Positions 24,330 through 37,312 of a stretch of DNA of 64,000 nucleotides are shown here, in pieces. Positions within the stretch are counted from its first letter, which is position 1, and the number at the start of each line of letters is the position of its first letter. The DNA lies in assembly GCF_963675165.1 (NCBI RefSeq), contig NC_087387.1, positions 2,097,501-2,161,500 on the forward strand. The letters are read 5' to 3'. The translations under genes and the position numbers were made by a program. The notes under the pieces are model-generated. The model was not told the DNA's origin and ran no database searches. It saw only the letters and a list, made by a program, of their open reading frames with translations. This stretch comes from Halichondria panicea. Taxonomy: Eukaryota > Porifera > Demospongiae > Suberitida > Halichondriidae.

Positions 24330-27300
24330 CCACCCTTCACACAAAACATACACACAACTCACACACCCCTACCCTTCACCCCTCCACACACTGCATACAC
24401 ACCCCACCCTTCACCCCTCCAAACACTGCATACACACACACACCCTTCAACCCTCCACACACTGCATACACACACCCCACCCTTCACCCCTCCAAACACT
24501 GCATACACCCCCCCCCCCCCTTCACCCCACCAAACACTGCATACACCCCCCCCCCTTCACCCCTCCACACACTGCATACACACACCCCCTTCACCCCTCC
24601 ACACACTGCATACACACACCCCCTTCACCCCTCCACACACTGCATACACACCCCACCCTTCACCCCTTCACCCCACCACACACTGCATACAGACCCCACC
24701 CTTCACCCCACCACACACTGCATACACACACCCCCACCCTTCACCCCTTCACCCCACCACACACTGCATACACACACCCCACCCTTCACCTCCACACACT
24801 GCATACACACCCCACCCTTCACCCCTCCACACACTGCATACACACCCCCACCCTTCACCCCTCCACACACTGCATACACACCCCCACCCTTCATTACACA
24901 CCCCACCCACCCTACAACCTCCACAGACGAACATAGAGTGCCCGGGGTTCCGTGAGTATCACGAGAGACTACAGACGTTCCTCCTCTGGTTTGTGGACGC
25001 CTCCTCATTCATCGATGTGGACGATGAGAAGTGGAATTTCTACCTCATGTGAGCCACTACTGCAGAACATGTGTAGGATCATATATTATAGCCAGGACAG
25101 AGTTGCAATAAATTATTGTATACAATCCGCTTGTTGGTTGATGTTTACACAACCAACCGGAAGCAAGAGTACAAATTGAGACAGTGAATGATAGCTGAAA
25201 TACTACCGTATAGCGCGAAATTTTCGAGGGGCTTAATTTTCGTGGATTTCGTGGGTTAGCAATCCTACACGAAAATTAAGTCCACGAAAATTGTTCTTTA
25301 CCTGCTATAACGTGCAAGATTTAAAGGCGTGGCTTCCGGTAAGCAGTCATTCCGCGAACATTGTGCAACGAAATGGCTTTTAGAGGCCAATCCACGAAAT
25401 ATAAGTGCCTCGAAAATTTCGCGCTATACGGTATCTCAATACATGTAGCTGTATTAGGATTTCTACTGGATCTAACTAAATTCTCACACATTATTCTCGA
25501 TCTGTCTCCTCAGTTTTGAGAAGCATACACAGTGCGGCAGCACCTGCTATTCTATTGTGGGCTACACTACGGTGTACGATTTCTATGCCTACCCTGACAA
25601 AGTACGCCCACGCATCAGTCAGATGTTGGTCCTGCCCCCGTTCCAGAGAAAAGGTCACGGAGGTCAGTCATGAGATTTACCTGTATGCATGACATAATCT
25701 GTTTGTATCTATGTATGTATATCTGTAGCTACGTATTGGCAGTTTTCAGGTCTGTAAAAATATATACATGTAGTATGAAGCGGCCAGTGTACAGAAGTTT
25801 GAACCGCAGCTCTCTAGATTGCATACATGTATGCAGTATTGATCGTACTGCCATTATTTTATCCTCACAGCCAAGCTCCTCCAGACAGTTTACGATAACT
25901 TGACCCCTGACCCCCGAGTGTTGGACGTGACAGTGGAGGACCCGTCAGACGAGTTCACAGCTCTCAGGGACGTGGTAGACATCCGTAATGGCCTGGGGTT
26001 AGAGGCACTCCGCCCTCCTCTCGTTCATCAGGAGTTCAGCAAGGATACTGAGAGGGTGTGCCGGGAAAGGCTTAAGCTGAACAGGGTGAGACTTACAGTA
26101 CTGTACAGTAGAAGCTTGTGTAACCTGTACAAAGGTGTACGTGTATCAATGTGTACAGTGCATCCAGCTTAGAGAGTAGATTATCACAAATTTGTGAGTA
26201 GCTGTACTTAAATGTAAATATCTTTCGATTGGAACATTTCTAAGAAATGGTGCTGATACCAATGTGTAGGTGAATAACCACAAACCTGTTGTTCTATTAA
26301 TCACCACAAACCCACCACCTTATGTTTCCATGGAAACATTTTTAGGTATGTTGTAGCTTGGTCATTCACCTACACATTGGTATCAGCACCATTTATTAGA
26401 AATGTTCTGATCGAAGATATTTACATTTAAGTACAGCTACTCACAAATTTGTGGTAATCTACTCTCTAAGCTGGATGCACTAAGAAGCTCGTAGTGCATG
26501 TACATGTATATAATTATGGTAACTTTCTCGTGCTTGCTGCTATTGTATTCAGTTGCATATGCACAATCTTGGCTGCTAGTGGATTTTTAGGACATTCATA
26601 CAATGTCATGTACTGGTCAATTTATCTATTGTGTACTTCTCTATGTACCCAATCAGAAACAAGCTCGTCGTGTGTACGAGATCCTGAGGCTCAAGGCGAC
26701 AGACCGTAGCAATGCAGAGGAGTACAAGGCGTACCGACTGAGTGTCAAGAATAGGATGAACGGACCCTATCAGGTGAGAGTGTTGCTTATAATACTCTTG
26801 AATCTAGGGATGAGCCTTATAAATCAAGCATGTGTATGGTATGGGTTTATGGATACCGTATAGTGCATAGAAATGTATGCGTGATACAAACTAATGCTAT
26901 TTTTGCGAGTGCCTATCATAAATTTGCTTGCGTAAAGATACTTCTAGCACTCTGGTATTCATAACCCCACCAAGTCCCAATAATTATTATTGGACAGTCG
27001 AAAATTACTGCCAAAACGTCAAAAAGCTAGCCTTCATTTTGGTCATGCAGAATCGATAGATTTTGACTTGTCATGTATATATGCACCATGTGATGGACCT
27101 CCCTTAGCAGCTGCATGCATGTCTTAATTCAATCTTTAATTTGTTAGGATAAGCACATATATAATTGGCCGAGTAATTATTAATCAACCGTTGCCGAGGT
27201 CGAGGGCAGGCGATGTAAATATTCAAATCTGTCCTTGTAGAGAGAACAGAAAGATATGAAGAGGGTGCAGGATTTTGTAGATCCCACAGAGCTGGCCCTG

Positions 27301-27414
27301 ACACACCCCCAAGTGTCACATGAGGATCACATGACCCAGTTACATCAAGACTACAAGGCACTGGAGGGGGAATATTTGAACGTTATTGAAAAGCTAGCCT
27401 CACACACTCGATAA
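23540..27414 (+). CDS. HAT1: Histone acetyltransferase type B catalytic subunit
   Basis: Acetylates free, newly made histone H4 (family knowledge: K5 and K12) before deposition. Eight exons: 23540-23606, 23687-23914, 23964-24082, 24927-25048, 25514-25662, 25871-26085, 26657-26773, 27241-27414. The total is 1191 nt, 396 residues, closing in frame; animal HAT1 is about 420. The N-terminal domain includes FGYKDLKVKLYHTPDTLSTY. The GNAT core has the FIDVDDEKWNFYLIF strand and the acetyl-CoA loop FQRKGHGAKLLQ (Q/RxxGxG/A type). The C-terminal helical part has ARRVYEILRLKATD. Intron 3 contains a large CA-rich minisatellite, and introns 4 and 6 contain palindromic MITEs. It diverges from the V-ATPase gene and converges on STT3B. 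Confidence 0.95.
24226..24920. repeat. CA microsatellite plus 35-45-bp minisatellite in HAT1 intron 3
   Basis: A (CA)n run at about 24262-24327 leads into some 14 direct repeats with core ccacacactgcatacacac and spacer cccacccttcacccct. It ends within about 30 bp of the exon 4 acceptor. Long His/Thr/Pro-rich ORFs here come only from the repeat. Confidence 0.95.
25204..25433. mobile_element. Palindromic MITE, taccgtatag family, in HAT1 intron 4
   Basis: 230 bp with inverted termini taccgtatagcgcgaaattt. An identical-length relative in the opposite orientation is at 58931-59160. It is non-coding and can fold on itself almost end to end. Confidence 0.85.
26157..26481. mobile_element. Long inverted repeat (fold-back MITE) in HAT1 intron 6
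   Basis: Outer arms begin agtgcatccagcttagagag and are matched in reverse at 26462-26481. Homology between the arms continues for more than 100 bp each side (tgctgataccaatgtgtagg and its reverse complement) around a short centre near 26320. Confidence 0.8.
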
Positions 27415-27680
27415 CCACCCACTAGTTACTTTATATGCATACTGTTGTACAAATACCACATGTCTAGCTATAATTATTAATTTGATCATTTGTACACACC
27501 CATGCACCCAACAATTTCATCAACCATTATACATGTAAATAATTTATTAATAATTTTGAGCATAATAATTATTGTGACACTCCTATTTATATAATAATTA
27601 TAACATAACTATTGTGTTTAAATACACGTATAATAAATCTAAACGTGCACTATAAAGGTTACTAAAAGTGCCAACAGGTT

Positions 27681-30600
27681 CTACACTTTTCTTGAATTCT
27701 TGTTCCTTGTTGATTTCTTTGCCTTCTTTCCCTTTGCGACCTGAGACTTGTTTCTGATCGTTCCTCGCTTCTTGCTGGATGTCTGCATATACAAAACAAC
27801 ATTTCAAGTTATAATCAAACTACACTCGGCTAGTGTGTGATCATACACCAACGTTCAATGCTACTATATATAGTACTCTGGGAAAAGAGCCATGGGACAA
27901 GTGTGGCTATTATAATACGTTTAGGCCTTAGATAAGAGGGTGTTACATGCATGTATAAGCAACAGTAAGTGAAAATGACACTGAACGCACAATAATACTG
28001 TACAATATTACCTTTTTGGGATAGAATCGTCGCTTAGTTTTAACTGCTCTTAGTTGTTTCTGCAGCTTATCCCGATTCTCCAAGTCTTTAACCCTGTAAG
28101 AGCCGATACAAGGATCACAATATATCCCTTATCAGGGTTCTATCCAGTGAAGAGGAAGCTTCTCCCCCAAACACTTCAGCCCCCCCCCCCCCCCTCCCCC
28201 CCATCCACTAGTCAGCAAATCCTTAAAGAGATGGTCTACCGTCCATTCTGACAAACTAAAATAACTTTTCTTAGGGGAAGACCCCCGGACCTCCTTTACT
28301 TAATTCCCCCCCCAACCATTAATCCGAGATAGAACCCTGCAGGTGGGTATCACTTCACATACCTGTAGATCCTAACGAGCCAATGTTCACTTGTGTATGC
28401 CTCCTCTAAGTGGTGTAATTTAATGTTCTTGTTTCCGATCTCCACATTTCGTGTTCTGTCATAACCACTAGGAGAGTTGAACCCTGACTGTATGCAGTGA
28501 ACGCGGTGAATGAGTCTTAAGTCATAAGGGACGCAAAAATAGCTATAATTATAATAATAGAGGAATAATTATTTATAAGTAAGTTCCTGGGTCAATGGCA
28601 GCGTAAGTAATAAGCTACAAAATACAGCAATGCCCGGTAAACAAACTTTATTTAGTTATACTATAATGAGCTTTTTAACCATGTTAACTACTGTAGTCGT
28701 TAACGGATAGGGAAAGTGAGACAGCTATAGTGGTGAGATCTTACTTGAACGTCTCCAAATCTGAAATAGGCCAGTTTGTACATAAGGCAGTTGAGGAGGG
28801 TGGGTGAACCAGCTGCATCCACTCGGAACTCGCCCTGGGGCGTGAAGTAGTTGGACTCCTATAGGAGGGTAATGTGCATGAATGGGGGGGGGGGCAGCAT
28901 ATAAAGAAACGCTGTGGCTTAAAAACTCAAGTGACATTTGGTCTCTATGCTAACCCACTAGCATAGTTATACTGTTGCTTTTATAGCCGTGGGCCAGTTG
29001 CTAGGTCATTGCTAAGGTACGCCCACTCTCATCACGTCTTTAATAAGCCATATGTTCCTGACCCACTATGGATGGATCAAAACTTGAAAAGTGCTCAAAA
29101 TTTACGTACAAGCATATTTCATATGGCACTCCTCCGAATTACAACATATCATGTTCCAACAATATCATGTTCCAACAGAAATGTAATCTCACATTAATTG
29201 CTATTACTCAATTGCAAATTTAAACCCCTGCCTGAGTTGGCCTACAGTAAGGGTATTTTTTAGGAGGACATATAATTATTGTCTTCCCCAATACAAGTGT
29301 ACAAACTTACAACAACCATTAAAGATGATACACTTAACAAGATGATACGTGCACGAGTAAGCGTGCCTGAACATAATTTATAATGCTATATAATCTCAGA
29401 ACATGTATCTGGGATACCCTCCGTGCAATGAGTAATTGACACTGATCCACGTACAACCAAAGAAGGCTCAGGCTCAGAATGTGGAATGCACGTACTTTAA
29501 TTATCACTCAAACCACAAAACAGAACAAAAAGCTGAAAGCACACCACATGTACATTAGTAACTGAGATACGGACAAATAAATGCACGAGACTTGTACTAC
29601 GTACTCATGACATACTTAAATGTATGCATACAGAACAACTAATATGTACGCCAAGTGTTGATTTCAATAGATACACAACTAACACTTCAAGTTTTGGGTG
29701 CTATGTACGTACATGCAAGTTCCCCTTTCTATACATGCATGTATAAAGTGACCGGCCCACCTTAATGTCTTGAGGGTGTTCCCCCTCAGCTATCCGCACC
29801 ATCCACAAGAACTTGTTGATGTCGTCACCAGAGTAACCAATCATCCCTCCGAATATCACCAGCACGTAGTCCACTCCCAACATTCTCATAATCGGGTACG
29901 CCTTGTCCTCAGTGGAGGACATGGCTTTGCCGACCAAGGCTATGTGGCTATTGTTCCAAGTGTTGTTGTCCACCAGTGTAGTCCTGTTTGCCATGCCTAC
30001 GGGGACAAACAAGTCAGTAACAGCTAGTACTGACAATAAACTATAAGTTTCTTTTCAGAAGGAGATGGTATTATAATGACCAGTTGTGAGCTAGTACACA
30101 TGCATGTACATGTATCTATAGGATGATGATATCTACAGCTCTTAATGTTGGTAGGTAAGAGTGGGAGATATTGGAAAGAAAGGGGGAGAGTGGAGGATAC
30201 CTGTTGACGTGTGCAATACAGTATTGATCAGTACCTGCGATCTGGTATCCATAATCCCACCAAGACATGACCGAGGCGTCGTCAGGAGTGTTCTGTCGAA
30301 GCCAGAAGTAAGCCTCACGGAAATCATCAAGAATGTTACGAGACCTGCAGTGTAGAGTTAATTAATGATGGCCAAATCTCAATGTATAATTGCAAAATAC
30401 ACAAAAGCGCAAGTTCATATAATCATATACACATGACGATTTTTGCATGCAAATGGGGGGTTTAGGACCCAACAGCAAACAGTGACCTATATACAAACAC
30501 ATATCACATACATGTACACAGTGGGCCTACTGTCCATGTATATGTAGAAACTATGGGAATTATACATAATTATACACAATTATACTATCACATGACTGCC

Positions 30601-33600
30601 TCATTCTGATTAAATAATGATGCAAGCACCATCACATGACTCACCCGTCCGGATTGGAGGAGGCCAACACAACGGAGGGGCTGGAGTAGGCGTTGCTAGT
30701 GACCCAGGTGCAGTGGACCGCAAACAGCACCAAGAACATCATCAGGAGGAGGATCACTATGGAGCCAATGTTCGTAGAGTTTGCAAACTCACTCGTCTGG
30801 TGGGCGGGGTCAATAGAGGCTTTAGACGCGGTGTCCTTTTGTTTGGATTTGGAGTGTTTTGACTGTGTGTTTGTGTGTGGGAGGGGGGGGGCTAAAGGCG
30901 TGTACCATGCCATACAGTACAAAACAAAACAATGCATATACTTAATGAATACTATAACCGTGGCCGCCCACGCACCTCGGCAATTACAAAATGTACATGT
31001 AGGCTAACCAAGTTTCAGTCTTAGTTCAAACTAAGGGGTGTGTAAGGTGGGGCTGCTTAAAAGTAACTTACTTTGTCATAAATAACTTTTCCCTCAGTCT
31101 TGTCCAATTTCCCCTTCTTCTTTCGTTCTTTTACTGCCTTTCCTTGCCCCTCCTCCCCGGCAGCACTTTCGAGACTCTCTTTTGAACTCTTCTCCTCCTC
31201 TGACGATCGCTTGCCATTTTCTAAAAAGCACAGACAAACACCTCACTGACTTTTAATATTTACTGCTGTTAATCATGGCTCCCATTAATTGTGTTAATTA
31301 GTTGTATAAGATATATGCATGTACAAGATAGACAAGAAGGTTAATATACGTATACCAAATCCTCGAAAACTTGTGAATTGTTCAAAATAAATACGTTTAT
31401 TTTGAGGATCAGTGTGGCGCTATACGGTATGTACCTTAAACAAGTAGTGAGATACTGTAACTAAGAGAGATTCATTGAAGATAATGGGAATAGAACTTGG
31501 TTAATGCAATAATTGCCGAGATGTTGTTAAAGCATTACAACGGGGGCACATTAACCACTATTGTAAAAGGTGATCATTACCAATTAATCAACCAAGAAAT
31601 AGCCAAGCAACTACATGTACATGTACACGTAGATGTATAATACCATTAATTGTCTCACCATCTTTGTTCTGAGAGAAAACAGGCTTCATGTAGTTGTCGA
31701 GAGTATGTGAGATGGTAATGGACGCCAGAATGACGACAATAGGTGTGAGGGTGAGCATTAGTCGAACCATCACTCCAGCAAAGTACACCGCTGTCACAGC
31801 GTACAGCACCACTGTACGGAGGTGTGTGTGTGTGTGTGTATGACAATTATGCAATCATTAATACGTATAGCTTGTATACTTATAAGCACTTAGCAAATAC
31901 AATCAAGTGAGTCAGTCTAAGCTCTAAGCATACCTAGAATTCAAGATTGCACACAATCAAAAGAAAAACACTTATAAAAGAAGGAGGATGACAATCCATA
32001 CAACACTGCATAGAATCACGTACATGTACGTGTATGTATTACAGAGCAGCACTACTCACGGAAGACCCTCTCGTCAGTGAGGTGTTTCATGACGATCCAG
32101 ATACCGGCCGGGAACATGCACACCAGTATGTGGAGGTCAAAAAAGAAGGAGGTCCAAGTGGTGGGTTGATGCTCAGACACACTTGCAATGATCGGGATGT
32201 GGATCTTGGCGTACCTGTGTGTCCCGGGGGGGGGGGTAATTGTAATGTACAACGTAGCTCACTTAGGGAGAAACGGATGGGATATGCATTCTCCAGATAC
32301 AACCATTTGCAGTAATTAGTTTACATAAGTACAACGATCTGCATATTATAGTGTACACTTGTATGTACATGTACATGTACTACATGTGTTTCACGTGGAA
32401 ATTACAACTGTATATTATTTTGCAATCCAATTTAGGCAACTACAAGTACTGGAGTATATTCCCATGACAACAAGACTCACCCAGTGTCCCACAGCGAGTA
32501 GAACCTCCCACTCCACGGAGCAACATAGCCAAAGTATGTCAGAGCCACCACACCCACAAACACCAGCCCAGCACTGGTTGTCACGGCACCAAAAAACAAC
32601 CTCCGAAATTGTTTCCCTGTCAACTTTGAGTTCAGGTACACCAGAAAACCATAGGCATTGAGGAGGGCGAACACACCAGCTGCCGGCATGTGCTCACTCG
32701 TTCTGATTGGTTGAAACCCAACAAACGGGACTTGCATGGACATAATCAGTCCCAGGAGGTAAAACGTGGTGTAGGCAACGTAGATCCTATGAAAGATAGC
32801 ATCGTTCATAATTGGGCTATAGCTTTGATAAGGGAAATGTACTAAAAACAAAAAGAACACATAACTGCATAGCTATAGTGCATGTACAAGTACTTGACTA
32901 AATGTACAGAAATAACATAAAAAGATCACTACAAGCACCTGCACAGATGTAAGGCAGGTAACATACTTACAGTGTACAAAAGGTTGATATTGTATAGGGA
33001 AACCCCCACTTTGTACATTGCAATACAGCAGAGTGGAGTGTCACCTGTATGAGAAGCGTCCCATGAGCAGCAAGACAAACACATGCAGGGGAACCAGACA
33101 GATGATGAACACATAGCCTCCCCATGCAGACACCTAGGGGGGTGACAAAACAAGATGCATGTAGCAATAGTACGAAAATGCAAAGATGCACAAAATACAC
33201 ACAACTACAGTAGAACCTCGATTATCCAGCCCTCGATTATCCGGAACCTCGATTATCCGGCTTGGCAGTTTTCTTGTTATCAGATCAGAAAATGGGCGTG
33301 TCCCTCAAACGCGCATGCGCGTTGCAGCTGTTACCATGGAGACATGCCTGCTTATCTTCTGCGCATGCGCAGACAACCATGCGGCACTGCTGTTTATCAA
33401 TAAAGTGGGTGGATCAAGGCGTGGTTTATCTATTCGATTATCCGGCATATTCACTTATCCGGCCTGCTTCTGGAACCAAGATGTCCGGATAATCGAGGTT
33501 CTACTGTACATGTACATAACAACAAATTCTGTCATGCTTATTACTATATATACTCACTGTTAACAGGGTTTCAAGGCGAAAATTAAATGCGCGAAAACCT

Positions 33601-35736
33601 TAATTCTAATGGTATTTTCGCGAAAGTTTATTCCCTCGAAATATGCCGGCTATACGAAAGGTATACCCAATTATATAGACCACACCCCTATATAGGGAAG
33701 TATAAACATAACATAATTATGACAGTTTTACATTTGCAAATGAGATTTTTCTACAGAATAAGGGGAATTTAACCCCCCCCCCACTAGATGAAACTCAGGT
33801 ACTAATCCACAAACGCAGTATTAACATTTTTTTACTAACCATGTAGAAGTACGACAGAGCAGCAGCTGTTGCCCACATGACTGAGCCAGTTTTGACAGAC
33901 TTGAGCCACAAAAAATATGTGAAGAGTAGAGCGAATATGGCGATGCCCTCGTTGTCATAAGAACCAGCCACGGAGCGAGAAATATAGCCAGGTACAATAG
34001 CCATGCAACAAGCAGCCAATAAACCAGCTCTGGAGTTCCACACCTCACGAGTGAGGAGGAAGGCAGCCACTGCCGTCAGTCCACTGTGTGAGTGTGTATC
34101 AAAAGGGGCCGGGGTGATTAGCAAAATATGGATACAGCTCAACGTTGGGCTCCTTTTACCAGGCTGTGCGTGTAGCAGCTACATGCATGTTCAGCCTGGT
34201 AAAAGGATCGAAATCATTCCCAAAGTTATGTACATGTATGTGCAGAGAAAGGGTTTATGTGGCTGCATACACAATGTAAATAAGTTCAATGTATACAGCT
34301 CCGAGCAGATACAGAATATAAATCCCTATACTATACACAATCATACAGAATTCACAAACATTTATTGTGTAGAATGAAAAATAGAATGCTGCGACAGGGT
34401 TTCATTTTTTTGCGGAGTCTTTAGTAAGGTTGTAAAATGGTTAACATTATACAAAGCTTTGTTCTTCTGTAAATTAGATCAAGAGTTGTATAGTGCTCAT
34501 GGTAGTCAGAGGAGGTACGACATCCGTGGTGTCATCCGCATGTCTTTAACACACACATTCCTTAGGTCAAAGTTCGGAATGTGTGTGTTAAAGACATGCA
34601 GATGACACGCGGATGTCGTACCTCCTCTGCATGGTAGTAGTATAATTACAAGATGCAGTGGGTACCTAAAGACAGGTGCCAGGAACACACACACATCTCT
34701 GATGTGCACTGAGATGTTGAGACCGTTCATAACCGAGTGGATGAAGCCGGAGGTAACCATGAGCCCGGGGTACACCTGCAAAAGAAACAACAGTGTGGTG
34801 AGAGTCAATCAACACATAGTTGGTTTCAATATGTATTGAAACCAACTATCATGAAAACTGAAATACATAATTGGGACTGTTATTATAACAGCTTGTAAAC
34901 AACCCGTAAGCAAATCATACCCTAACCTTAACCCTGACCTAATACACTCGCAGTGTACTGTGTAGTCGATGTAATTATAGCGTCAGAACAATTATATTAT
35001 GTATTTTGCGTGACTATTACGTAATTGAATTTATATTTATGGTGCTACATACATGCATCGTGTATACTGGCGAAATAGAGTGGTACTGTATGTAATACAT
35101 GTAACATCAACTATAGTAATTAACTGACAATTGGCTTCGTAAAAAAACGCACACTACATGTTACATGCACATGCTACTTTCTGTGACATTCTAATAATTA
35201 TCGACACAACAGCTCCACCCACCGTCCCACCCACGATCCTGCCGAGGGGATACCAAGATCTGTCATCAAACCAGTTGAGGAAGTTGTAGTACCCGTTCAT
35301 GGCCATGTAGTGAGTTGCTCGATAGTTGAACCTAAAAACAGTGTTCATAAACATGAACATACTCGCTTAAGAACATCAGTGTAGCTATAAAGTATTAAGG
35401 ACTCAGAGCACATACGAGTTATAAGATGCACACCTTGTTACGTATTCTATATGAACGGAAGTGTGTGCATTCTTACCATGGATCAAACTCGTGGATAATG
35501 GACTCAAATCGAATGACTGCAAACAACCGACTGGAGAATGCCACTATGCAGGCCAATACCAGGATCACCACAGTCAGCAACGACTGAGTACCAGTGACTA
35601 CATCTATACTCCTCTGTTTAGACTCCTCCAGCAGTTGGCCACCTTTCTTTAGAGGCTTGGTTACTGCTTTAGGAGCTTGCTGCTCCACAAGGGCTTCCGA
35701 AACGGCTACTGGCACTGGTTCTGCTATATCTTCCAT
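27681..35736 (-). CDS. STT3B: Oligosaccharyltransferase catalytic subunit STT3B
   Basis: Transfers the lipid-linked glycan to Asn in the ER lumen. Sixteen exons: 35477-35736, 35223-35331, 34666-34775, 33840-34083, 33045-33133, 32481-32786, 32060-32214, 31659-31811, 31072-31220, 30645-30862, 30235-30344, 29761-29996, 28745-28858, 28363-28487, 28012-28093, 27681-27782. The total is 2562 nt, 853 residues, closing in frame. Landmarks are [19 protein letters not shown] (first luminal loop with the metal-binding Asp), [10 protein letters not shown] (external loop 5), the WWDYGYQ catalytic motif and many membrane helices. The extended N-terminus and Lys/Arg-rich C-terminal tail point to STT3B rather than STT3A. 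The ATG at 35736 was chosen because it directly precedes the conserved N-terminal extension. It diverges from SMARCE1. Confidence 0.95.
28133..28339. mobile_element. Putative MITE in STT3B intron 14
   Basis: Inverted 12-bp ends cagggttctatc and gatagaaccctg bound about 207 bp containing poly-C tracts. No target duplication was confirmed. Confidence 0.45.
28859..29760. other. STT3B intron 12, no gene seen
   Basis: About 900 bp of AT-rich intron with a short poly-G run near 28886. I see no coding sequence or clear repeat structure. Confidence 0.6.
33208..33506. mobile_element. pogo/Tigger-like MITE in STT3B intron 4
   Basis: 299 bp with ends cagtagaacctcgattatcc and the reverse complement ggataatcgaggttctactg, flanked by TA on both sides. 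Termini and TA duplication are as in pogo/Tigger elements of the Tc1/mariner superfamily. The left terminus contains two extra partial copies of the cctcgattatccgg motif. Confidence 0.85.
34151..34207. repeat. Short inverted repeat in STT3B intron 3
   Basis: tccttttaccaggct pairs with agcctggtaaaagga around a 27-nt centre; a 57-bp MITE-like hairpin. Confidence 0.65.
34507..34629. mobile_element. MITE, family A, in STT3B intron 3
   Basis: 123-bp near-perfect palindrome with termini cagaggaggtacgac, the same as the 20702-21240 element. It is flanked by a perfect 9-bp target duplication catggtagt (34498-34506 and 34630-34638). Confidence 0.9.
34817..34848. repeat. Perfect 14-bp stem hairpin in STT3B intron 2
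   Basis: tagttggtttcaat, loop atgt, then the exact reverse complement. Origin unknown. Confidence 0.7.
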
Positions 35737-35939
35737 TTTTATGTAGGAGATCAAAGTCCATGTGAAGTTGTTGCAGTTGAGGCTTGCTTTCCACACGTGG
35801 AAAAGCGAAGGCAACAAAAAAAAAAGGGAAATTTTAGACCAACCCCCTTTATTTGCAATTTGACGATCGCTACCTGTTTTGTGGGTTGAGAGTGCTTTTC
35901 TCTTTGCTTTCGACTTCAACGGTGCATTACTGTTGAATC

Positions 35940-37272
35940 ATGGCCGGTATGCGACCACCTGGTGGTATGGGGATGGGGGGGTTTCCTCCAAGCTACTATG
36001 GACAACATCCAGGTACGTTAGTCTAACGGTTAGACCTGTCTCAAAGTTCAATTTAGTAGTGAGAACACTGCTCTATATTTAGCTGCAGGTGGTCATTTCC
36101 GTCCTCCTGGGTATCCACAAATGCCGTCCTCGAATCCATCATTTCAGGTACTTACGTATACGATTGATCAACATGTACTTAATTGTTTGTACCAATCTTA
36201 AACAATAATGGCTCATATGCGACTCGTACTATAATGCTGTGCATGTATTAAAGTACACTTCTCTCGTTTTCAGAGTATGACAAACCATTGGAACATATCA
36301 GCGCCCCCTCAACACCCTGGCTATCACCACCACCCACACACCGTCACAAGTCACAGCTACATGAGCGGGGGAGTGTCTACCCCACCCAATGTGGGGGGCC
36401 CACCAGCAGTGATGGGTTACATGCCCTCTGGCATGTCAAAACAAAAGCACACTCCTCAAGCTTCAAATGCTAGCAGCGGACAGTATGGGGTGAGAATTTA
36501 ATTCTGCTCTCCCAGTGTTGTGTCAAAAGTGGATGCTTGTGTTACACCAGTATGTTTTTTAAGCGTGTACCGTAAACATTTTATTATTGCATGCAGGCAT
36601 GTGCTAAATGGCTAATATCCTCCAAAATGAAATCAGCGAACTAACGGTCGGTCTTTCCGCAAAAGTTTATACCCTCAAAACATAATCGCTAGCCTACATG
36701 TATACGGTAGCTATACTTTAAAATAATAAATTTCCACCCAGCAACCTGGAGTGCAGCAGCCCAAGGCCCCTGAGAAGCCCCTCCTACCCTACATGAGGTA
36801 CAGTCGCAAGATGTGGGAGCAGCTCAAGTCTGAGGGGCGGAGAGTGTGGGAGGTGAGGACACACCCACGCAACCTCCTCACAGCCACATAATTATTCCCA
36901 CACACACGACACTTAATAATAATGCCCGTGCACATAATGTTTATACTATGTCTTCTTTCCCCACAACACGAACACTCTATACCTTGTCTCAACACGTTCT
37001 CGGAGGGAAATGGAGGATATTCTCCCTGGCTCAAACCGCCCCTCCCTAAAATTTGTATTCATATTACGTAAACAAAGGCAACCCCAAAACCCACAACATA
37101 CACCTAAGACCACCTAATTAACAAACACTTTCTGCATGCCCCTGGGTTCCTCCACACTCCGTGTGCCTTATTTCCCCCCTCTACTTCAAAATCCTGTACA
37201 CCCTGCGTGACATTATACACTTAGTCCCCCACCAATTGTGTACACACACAGGTACATACACCATCACTAGCT

Positions 37273-37312
<40 letters not shown>

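Noticed and set aside
24223-25052. His/Thr/Pro-rich ORFs of 237 and 275 codons
   Set aside because: They are translations of the CA-rich minisatellite in HAT1 intron 3, open in several frames because the repeat lacks stops.
33560-33670. Another copy of the taccgtatag MITE
   Set aside because: It shares only gcgaaaa-type words and ctatacg; no paired termini.
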